The notes beneath the pieces are model-generated. The model did not search any database. It was given only the letters and a program-made list of their open reading frames with translations, and was not told the origin of the DNA. Made by a program: the position numbers and the translations under genes. Positions 58,805 through 64,000 of a DNA stretch of 64,000 nt are shown here, one piece after another (position 1 is the first letter of the stretch; every line of letters starts with the position of its first letter). Source of the stretch: 40CM-2-70-7 sp035631315 (GTDB lineage: Bacteria; Gemmatimonadota; Gemmatimonadetes; Gemmatimonadales; GWC2-71-9); contig DASQIZ010000085.1 of assembly GCA_035631315.1 (NCBI GenBank), forward strand, positions 1 to 64,000. Direction: 5' to 3'.

Positions 58805-60088
58805 ATGTCCTCACCTGCGTTCGTCGTTTCCGGCGGCCGGCCTCTCACCGGAACTGTGCGTCCGGCAGGCAACAAGAACGCCGTCCTGCCGATTCTCGCC
58901 GCTACCATTCTCGCCGACGGCCCCTGCGCGATCGACAACGTGCCGCGCATCCGCGACGTCGAGACCATGCTTGCGCTGCTCGAGCGGCTGGGGGCCGGGG
59001 TCCAATGGACCGGCATCAACACGGTCACGATCGATCCTCGGAAGGTCGAGCCCAAGGAGCTCGATCCGGCGCTCTCGGCGCGGATCCGGGCCTCCATTCT
59101 CCTGGCGGGACCGATGCTCGCGCGCTTCGGACGAGTGACCTTACCTCCTCCCGGCGGCGACGTCATCGGACGGCGGAGAATCGACACGCACTTTCTCGCG
59201 CTGGAGAAACTGGGCGCTGAAGTCACCATGGGGGACCGCTACGCGCTGGAGGCCAAGAGCCTGAAGGGCGTCGACGTCTTCCTGGATGAGCCGAGTGTCA
59301 CGGGGACGGAGAATGCGCTGATGGCGGCGGTGGGGGCCACGGGCACCACCATCTTCCGAAATGCCGCTTCCGAACCGCATGTGCAGGACCTCGCCCGTTT
59401 CCTCGTCGCGATGGGCGCGAACATCGATGGCATCGGGACCAACACGATCACGGTGCAGGGAGGAGCTCCCTTGCGGGCGGCCCCGCACACCGTGGGCCCC
59501 GATCACATCGAAATCGGCTCATTTATCGGACTCGCGGCCGTCACGAATGGCGCGATCACGATCGAGGGCGTCAGGCCCGACGACCTTCGGGCCACCCTCA
59601 TGGCCTTCGAACGCCTCGGCGTCCGCCCGCGCGTGACCGGAACGGCGTTGGTGGTCGACGCCGATCAGGAACGGCGGATCCGCAGCGATCTGGGCGGGCA
59701 CATTCCGGAGCTCTACGACGGCCCCTGGCCCGCGTTTCCCGCCGATCTCATGTCGATCGCGATCGTCACCGCGACACAGTGCGCGGGGATGCTGCTCGTG
59801 TTCGAGAAGATGTTCGAGTCGCGGCTCTTCTTCGTCGACAAACTGATCGGGATGGGCGCCCGGATCGTGTTGTGTGACCCGCATCGCGCCGTGATCGCCG
59901 GACCCTCTGCGCTCCATGGCCAGGTGGTCGAGAGTCCGGACATCCGGGCCGGCATGGCGATCCTCCTGGCGGCCCTCGCCGCGCAGGGCGAGTCCGTGAT
60001 TCACAACATCGGCCAGATCGAACGCGGCTACGAACGCGTCGACGAGCGCCTCCGCGGGCTCGGCGCGGAGATCCGGCGGGTCGAGTGA
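58805..60088 (+). CDS. murA: UDP-N-acetylglucosamine 1-carboxyvinyltransferase (Asp-type active site)
   Basis: A 427-residue MurA, catalysing the first committed step of peptidoglycan synthesis. Lys24 in 'GNKNAVLP' and the late 'RAGMAILLAALAAQG' region are conserved. The active-site loop, where most MurA have a Cys (E. coli Cys115), reads 'PPPGGDVIGRRRID' with Asp119 (codon GAC at 59159-59161). The Cys-to-Asp form is known in a few bacteria, retains activity and is not alkylated by fosfomycin. ATG at 58805 lies behind a predicted near-leaderless promoter. It overlaps pgeF by one base. Confidence 0.95.
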   Translation: MSSPAFVVSGGRPLTGTVRPAGNKNAVLPILAATILADGPCAIDNVPRIRDVETMLALLERLGAGVQWTGINTVTIDPRKVEPKELDPALSARIRASILLAGPMLARFGRVTLPPPGGDVIGRRRIDTHFLALEKLGAEVTMGDRYALEAKSLKGVDVFLDEPSVTGTENALMAAVGATGTTIFRNAASEPHVQDLARFLVAMGANIDGIGTNTITVQGGAPLRAAPHTVGPDHIEIGSFIGLAAVTNGAITIEGVRPDDLRATLMAFERLGVRPRVTGTALVVDADQERRIRSDLGGHIPELYDGPWPAFPADLMSIAIVTATQCAGMLLVFEKMFESRLFFVDKLIGMGARIVLCDPHRAVIAGPSALHGQVVESPDIRAGMAILLAALAAQGESVIHNIGQIERGYERVDERLRGLGAEIRRVE

Positions 60089-60849
60089 TGACGTCGGTGC
60101 TCCGGGAGTCGCCGGCTATCGGCGGCCCGGACGGAATTCCACGACTCGAGCTCTCGGAGTGGGCGTCCCGCTACGGTCTGGTCGCCGGGATTACCACCGC
60201 GCAGGACGGTTTTTCCCTCGAACTCTCCAGTAACGCCCCTGTCGGTCCTTCGGTCGACCGCTGGCGGGCGTTTCAGGCCCATTTTCACCCCCGGTTTCCG
60301 GCGGTCGTGTTTTCGCGGCAAGTGCATGGCACCCAGGTCCGGCGCTACGAGGCGGTCCCAGAGGGCTGGTTGATCGGGGAGGGATGGGACGGGCACGCGA
60401 CGACTTCGGAAGGCGTCCTCCTGACGATCAGTGTGGCAGACTGTATCCCGGTCTACCTCGCCGACCCCAAGTCTGGGGGCGTCGCCCTCGTCCACGCGGG
60501 CTGGCGGGGCACCGTTGGAGGGATCCTGGCTGAGGGTGCAAAGGCATTGGTTGAGCTCACAAAGGCGCCACTATCAAATCTTGTAAGTCATTGTGGAATA
60601 GGTATTTGTGGCATGTGCTATGAAGTAGGTTCTGAGGTGGCCCACGCCCTTGGCGGGGTGGTGCCCGAAGGCACAAAGACCCGCGTCGACCTCCGCTCGC
60701 ACCTCGCAGAGCAGGCCCGGGCTCTCGGGATCCGGGACATCACGATTTCCCCCCTTTGCTCGGCCCACGACGCAGGGCTTCATTCCCACCGCGCCTCCGG
60801 CGGCAAACCCGGCCGGATGGTCGCATACCTTGGTCGCCCAAAGACTTGA
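60088..60849 (+). CDS. pgeF: Peptidoglycan editing factor PgeF (YfiH/DUF152 family)
   Basis: A 253-residue multicopper-oxidase-like (laccase/YfiH) protein with the Cys-His-His zinc/copper site: 'RQVHGTQV', 'SVADCIPVYLAD' and 'LVHAGWRGT'. 'CGMCYEVGSEV' follows. PgeF is reported to remove misincorporated residues in peptidoglycan precursors. The ATG at 60088 overlaps the murA stop; GTG 60085 precedes it. Bases about 60571-60633 are strikingly AT-rich (about 37% GC by hand count) although the protein remains conserved there. Confidence 0.92.
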   Translation: MTSVLRESPAIGGPDGIPRLELSEWASRYGLVAGITTAQDGFSLELSSNAPVGPSVDRWRAFQAHFHPRFPAVVFSRQVHGTQVRRYEAVPEGWLIGEGWDGHATTSEGVLLTISVADCIPVYLADPKSGGVALVHAGWRGTVGGILAEGAKALVELTKAPLSNLVSHCGIGICGMCYEVGSEVAHALGGVVPEGTKTRVDLRSHLAEQARALGIRDITISPLCSAHDAGLHSHRASGGKPGRMVAYLGRPKT

Positions 60850-60853
60850 CGCC

Positions 60854-60881
60854 TTGACTTGAGTAGGCCCCCGGGTACATT
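60854..60881 (+). promoter_or_regulatory. Predicted promoter of rimP-nusA-infB
   Basis: TTGACT (60854-60859) and TACATT (60876-60881), 16-base spacer, directly after the pgeF stop. A transcript would start near 60888 and consist of a hairpin and T-run before the rimP ATG. A second TTGACG at 60846-60851 repeats eight bases upstream. Confidence 0.6.
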
Positions 60882-60892
60882 CCGACCTCGAA

Positions 60893-60922
60893 GCGGGCGA
60901 AGTCAGGCCCGCGCTTTTTTTT
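60893..60922 (+). promoter_or_regulatory. rimP leader: terminator-like attenuator
   Basis: GCGGGC (60893-60898), 8-base loop, GCCCGC (60907-60912), then GC and eight T (60915-60922), ending immediately before the rimP ATG at 60923. It is shaped like an intrinsic terminator and leaves no room for a Shine-Dalgarno sequence. Terminator-type rimP leaders have been catalogued in other bacteria, and NusA, encoded downstream, stimulates such termination, so feedback attenuation is likely. Confidence 0.75.
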
Positions 60923-61381
60923 ATGCTCACCGACAGTCTCGTAGAGGCCTTCCGGGTTCGGCTCGAAGCCCTGGGCTACGATCTCGCAGACCTCCGCATC
61001 GGCGGCACCGCAGGCCGGCCCCTCGTCCAAGTCCGTATCGACTGGCCGCCTTCCGGCACACCCCAAAAGGTGTCCGTGGAGGATTGCTCCAAGGCGAGCC
61101 GCGCGTTGGAAGCCTGGCTCGACGCCGGGGGCCCATTGGGCGCCCGGTACGTCCTCGAGGTCTCGAGCCCGGGGATGGACCGGCCCCTGCGCTGGCCCCG
61201 GCACTGGGTCCAGTTCGTCGGTCGGGAAGTGAACGCCAGGATCCAAGGGGTGGGACGGGTCCGGGCCCGGATCGTGTCGGTGCCCGACGAGAAAACCGTC
61301 GTGCTGGAGGTGCCGGGCTCAGAACCCCGGACCGTGGCTTTGTCGGATGTGCGTGATGCCCATCTGGCCGTGGATTGGTGA
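60923..61381 (+). CDS. rimP: Ribosome maturation factor RimP
   Basis: A 152-residue RimP. 'LGYDLADLRIGG', 'VEDCSKASRALEAWLD' and 'YVLEVSSPGMDRPL' are diagnostic. It helps assemble the 30S subunit. The ATG at 60923 directly follows eight T residues of the leader hairpin, with no ribosome-binding site, so initiation is unusual. nusA starts 22 bases downstream. Confidence 0.95.
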   Translation: MLTDSLVEAFRVRLEALGYDLADLRIGGTAGRPLVQVRIDWPPSGTPQKVSVEDCSKASRALEAWLDAGGPLGARYVLEVSSPGMDRPLRWPRHWVQFVGREVNARIQGVGRVRARIVSVPDEKTVVLEVPGSEPRTVALSDVRDAHLAVDW

Positions 61382-61403
61382 AAAACAGAGGACTCCTCTC
61401 GTT

Positions 61404-62747
61404 ATGGCAAACACACTCGACGTCGCGGCGGCGCTCCGCGAGCTGACCAGCTCGAAATCGCTCGACCGCAGCGGGCTGATCGACCTCCTGAAGGACGGTA
61501 TGCACGCCGCCCTCGTGAAGCGCTACGGTCCGAATGTGCGGTCGGAGATCTCGATCGACGAAATGAAGGGGACGGTCCGGGTCATCGTCCTCAAGACCGT
61601 GGTGGAAGCGGTCGAGGACCCGGGCTCGCAGATCTCCCTCGAGGAGGCCCGTTTCGAAGATCCGGATTTCGCGCCCGGCGATGTGTTGGAAGAGGAAGTC
61701 CCGGTCGAGCAGTTCGGACGCACCGCCGTCCAGGCGGCCAAGCAAAGAATCATTCAGCGGGTGCGCGAAGGGGAACGGACGCGGATCCGTGAGGAGTTCG
61801 CCGACAAGGTCGGGGACCTCCTGTCGGGTGAAGTCCAGCAGATTGAGCGCGGCAAGCTCGTGGTGATGCTCGCCAAGTTCCGCGAGGCCGAGGCGATCAT
61901 CCCGTACCGCGAGCAGAACCACCGCGAGCACTTCCATCAGGGTGACACGATCCGCGCGGTATTGAAGCGGATCGAGGAAACGCCCAAGGGTCCGCGTCTG
62001 ATTCTTTCGCGCGCTGATCCGGCGTTCGTGAAGGCCCTGTTCAAGCTCGAGGTGCCCGAGATCCAGCAGCAGATCGTCGAGATCCGCGCGACGGCGCGCG
62101 AGTCCGGCTCCCGGACCAAGATCGCCGTCGCGAGTCGCGATGACGCCATCGATCCCGTGGGTGCGTGCGTGGGTCTCAAGGGCTCCCGCGTGCAGGCCGT
62201 CGTGAACGAGCTCGGCGGCGAGCGTATCGACATCGTGCCCTGGTCCCCCGATCCGGAGCGCTTCGCCAAACTGGCGCTCGCGCCGGCCCGCGTGGCCCGC
62301 GTGTTCTCGGATCCCGATGCGAAGACGATTCAGGCGATCGTCGACGAGGACCAGCTGTCCCTCGCGATCGGTCGCAACGGACAGAACGTCCGTCTCGCGT
62401 CCGAGCTCACGGGCTGGAAGATCGATCTCTACTCGAGCCGCGAGTGGCTCGAGCGTGGCGGCGAAGGCCCGCTGTTCGCGCCCCTCCCGCCCGAAGAAGA
62501 GCAGGCCGTGAAGGTCGCGCTCCGCGAGATGAAGGGGCTGTCGGCCGAGCTCGTGGCGGTGCTGGAGCAGAACGGCAAGAAGACATTGCAGGACATTCTC
62601 GATCTCGAACGCGACGACGTGACCGGGATGGCGGGCATGACGCCGGTTCTGGCGGACAAGCTGATGGCGTTCCTGAACGAGCTCACGGAAGAGGGTGACG
62701 GCGGGGACGAAGCGGCTCCGACACCCCCGGCGGCGCCGGCGGCGTGA
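61404..62747 (+). CDS. nusA: Transcription termination/antitermination factor NusA
   Basis: A 447-residue NusA with an N-terminal RNA polymerase-binding domain, an S1 domain ('VEEDP..' region near 135-200; 'GKLVVMLAKFREAEAIIP'), and KH domains ('DPVGACVGLKGSRVQAVVNE', 'LAIGRNGQNVRLASELTG'). The C-terminal acidic helical part ('DDVTGMAGMTPVLADKL') is short. It modulates pausing, termination and antitermination. ATG 61404 follows GAGG in 'AGAGGACTCCTCT', a small inverted repeat that might mask the ribosome-binding site. Its stop overlaps the ylxQ-like gene (GTGA). Confidence 0.96.
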   Translation: MANTLDVAAALRELTSSKSLDRSGLIDLLKDGMHAALVKRYGPNVRSEISIDEMKGTVRVIVLKTVVEAVEDPGSQISLEEARFEDPDFAPGDVLEEEVPVEQFGRTAVQAAKQRIIQRVREGERTRIREEFADKVGDLLSGEVQQIERGKLVVMLAKFREAEAIIPYREQNHREHFHQGDTIRAVLKRIEETPKGPRLILSRADPAFVKALFKLEVPEIQQQIVEIRATARESGSRTKIAVASRDDAIDPVGACVGLKGSRVQAVVNELGGERIDIVPWSPDPERFAKLALAPARVARVFSDPDAKTIQAIVDEDQLSLAIGRNGQNVRLASELTGWKIDLYSSREWLERGGEGPLFAPLPPEEEQAVKVALREMKGLSAELVAVLEQNGKKTLQDILDLERDDVTGMAGMTPVLADKLMAFLNELTEEGDGGDEAAPTPPAAPAA

Positions 62748-63055
62748 GCAGGACGGCCGTCCGACTGCTCGGGCTCCTGGGCCTGGGTGTGCGGGCGCGG
62801 AACGTGGTGATCGGAGTGACGGGCACGCGGGCCGAGCTGCATCGCGGTGGCGTCCATTGCGTGGTGCTCGCGTCGGATGCGGGACCGCGCACGAAGGAAA
62901 AAGTGGAGCGGTTGGCGCGGGCTCAGCAGGTGCCGGTAGTCGTCGGGCCCGATGCGAGGACGTTGGGGGCGGGGCTGGGCAGACCGCCGGTGCAGGCAAT
63001 CGGCGTCAGCGATCTGTCGTTGGCGCGAGGCGTGTTAGGGCTTTCGGAGGAGTAG
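62744..63055 (+). CDS. L7Ae-like RNA-binding protein (YlxQ-type)
   Basis: A 103-residue protein of the L7Ae/L30e fold: 'VRLLGLLGLGVRARNVVIG', 'VHCVVLASDAGPRTKEKV' and 'VPVVVGPDARTLGAGLGR'. In many bacteria a YlxQ-like gene lies between nusA and infB, as here. It probably binds structured RNA; the target is unknown. GTG start coupled to nusA; infB starts 1 base after its stop. Confidence 0.85.
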   Translation: MSRTAVRLLGLLGLGVRARNVVIGVTGTRAELHRGGVHCVVLASDAGPRTKEKVERLARAQQVPVVVGPDARTLGAGLGRPPVQAIGVSDLSLARGVLGLSEE

Positions 63056-63056
63056 A

Positions 63057-64000
63057 GTGGGAACGACGCGGATTCACGATCTGGCAGCCGAATTCGGCAT
63101 CTCCGCCGAGCAGCTGATGGGCATGCTCAAGGAGATGGACGTGTTCGTACGGAGTCACCTCTCGCCCCTGAAGGACGAGCAGGTGGCACTCGTGCGCGCA
63201 CGCTGGGAGCGGGACAAGCGGAAGGCCAAGGAGCCCGCGGCCCCCACCAAGAGACGGCGCGCCGTGAAGGCCGCTCCGGAACCCGCGCCCGAGCCCGTCG
63301 AGGCCCGGCCGAAGCGCCGCCGCCGGACCGCCGCGGAAGTCGCGGCCGCCGAGGCCGAAGCGCAGGCCGCCGCCGAGGTCGAGGCCCTGGCCGAGGCCCG
63401 GGCACGAGAAGCACTCGAAGCCGCCGCCAAGGCTCAGAATGAAGAGAAGCCTGCGCCCTCGCTCGAAGAGCGGGCTGCGGCACTCTTCAAGGATCTGCCA
63501 CCCGCTCCGTTCCGGGAGGCCCCGGCCACGTCCGCGAGTGTGGAGCCGCCACCGCCACCTCCGGCGGCGCCGACGGCTCCTCCTCCGCCGCGTCCGTTCA
63601 TTCCGACGCCGGTCCGTCCCAAGCCGGTCGCCAGCCATACGCCGGGGACGCCGGTGCCGCCACGTCCCGTGGCGAGCGGCATGCCGAATTTCGGCGGTCC
63701 CGGCGCGGGTGGTCCTGGTGGCGGGGGCGGGCCCGGTCTCGACGATCGTCGCCGTGAAAAGGGTGGCAAGAAGCGGAAGAAGGGCAAGAAGTCGGTCGAC
63801 CAGGAAGCCGTGGCACAGAACATCTCCCGCACCCTCTCGGCCCTGAAGGGACCGGTGGGGCGGAAGGGTCCGCATCGCCGCGAAGAGGGACCGTCGTACC
63901 GCGACATCCAGGAGCAGCAGCGGCAGGAACAGAAGGAGCGCGAGAAGACGCTGGTTCGGGTGACGGAGTTCATCACCGTCTCCGAGCTGGCCAGCACGCT
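63057..64000 (+). CDS. infB: Translation initiation factor IF-2, N-terminal part (cut by window end)
   Basis: 314 complete codons are visible; the GTPase domain lies beyond the window. The start GTG at 63057 opens an IF-2 N-terminal domain ('TRIHDLAAEFGISAEQLMGM', 'VRSHLSPLKDEQV'). Long Ala/Glu/Lys- and Pro/Gly-rich linkers follow, then a basic patch ('KGGKKRKKGKK') and the beginning of a second IF2-N segment ('VRVTEFITVSELAST'). IF-2 brings initiator tRNA to the ribosome. The gene order rimP-nusA-ylxQ-infB is the classic one. Confidence 0.95.
   Translation, partial: MGTTRIHDLAAEFGISAEQLMGMLKEMDVFVRSHLSPLKDEQVALVRARWERDKRKAKEPAAPTKRRRAVKAAPEPAPEPVEARPKRRRRTAAEVAAAEAEAQAAAEVEALAEARAREALEAAAKAQNEEKPAPSLEERAAALFKDLPPAPFREAPATSASVEPPPPPPAAPTAPPPPRPFIPTPVRPKPVASHTPGTPVPPRPVASGMPNFGGPGAGGPGGGGGPGLDDRRREKGGKKRKKGKKSVDQEAVAQNISRTLSALKGPVGRKGPHRREEGPSYRDIQEQQRQEQKEREKTLVRVTEFITVSELAST

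Noticed and set aside
60535..60640. Insertion element inside pgeF
   Set aside because: The protein continues without interruption through the AT-rich patch and keeps its conserved motif, so nothing has been inserted.
60927..62999. Open frame of about 690 codons antisense to rimP-nusA
   Set aside because: It covers three well-recognised genes on the other strand and has His/Arg/Pro-rich composition typical of GC-driven shadow frames.

Overview
This 64 kb window is a GC-rich, densely packed bacterial chromosome segment carrying 64 recognisable protein-coding genes, the last (infB) cut by the window end. Most genes sit in operons with 4-nt start/stop overlaps and many start with GTG or TTG. I see no rRNA, tRNA, insertion sequence, prophage or CRISPR array, and no gene-free stretch longer than about 260 bases. 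Alternative-type GlmU, GatCAB amidotransferase, BshA (bacillithiol), a CIRCE-controlled groESL, fused Bat proteins, lipoproteins and an outer-membrane-barrel-like protein together suggest a diderm outside the Proteobacteria. Gemmatimonadota is my best guess; it is an inference, not a proof.

Layout. 152-1744: ankyrin protein. 1737-9828: two divergent operons that look like an aerobic 2-aminobenzoyl-CoA (anthranilate) catabolic unit: CoA ligase and DinB-like protein rightward; creatininase-like, SDR, RidA-like, enoyl-CoA hydratase, acyl-CoA dehydrogenase and the fused flavin monooxygenase/OYE reductase leftward. 9825-13581: 2-hydroxyacid dehydrogenase, then pyrR-pyrB-pyrC. 13632-14889: coiled-coil/zinc-ribbon protein facing rpsT, separated by an inverted array of 15-bp units. 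15143-18755: scpA-scpB-rluB and an unknown Rossmann protein. 18796-26467: the complete MoxR/DUF58/Bat operon with BatB-BatC and BatD-BatE fused. 26464-36647: mutL, miaA, bshA, a UbiA enzyme, uppP, birA, coaX, a second UbiA enzyme, small membrane proteins, an NlpC/P60 protein and a lipoprotein-like gene. 36644-38815: groES-groEL with promoter, CIRCE and terminator. 38827-42490: HEAT-like protein, HD-GYP-type protein and a secreted protein. 42497-47345 (leftward): Ser/Thr kinase, GlmU-like protein, mannose-1-phosphate guanylyltransferase, receiver protein, roadblock protein. 47439-56183: secreted protein, serS, histidine kinase, pcrA, gatC-gatA-gatB, lipoprotein. 56180-58742 (leftward): zinc phospholipase-C-like protein, small membrane protein, cation/proton antiporter-like protein. 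58805-64000: murA, pgeF, then rimP-nusA-ylxQ-infB behind an attenuator-like leader.

Most notable observations: (1) three inverted arrays made of locus-specific short units (periods 15, 7 and 8 bp) that abut or overlap stop codons; (2) MurA with Asp in place of the fosfomycin-target Cys; (3) a terminator-like hairpin plus eight T directly before the rimP ATG; (4) two promoters of identical geometry placed so close to ATG that the transcripts would be nearly leaderless; (5) a shared N-terminal domain in the adjacent HEAT-like and HD-GYP proteins; (6) Bat fusions that keep the second protein's signal peptide inside the fusion.
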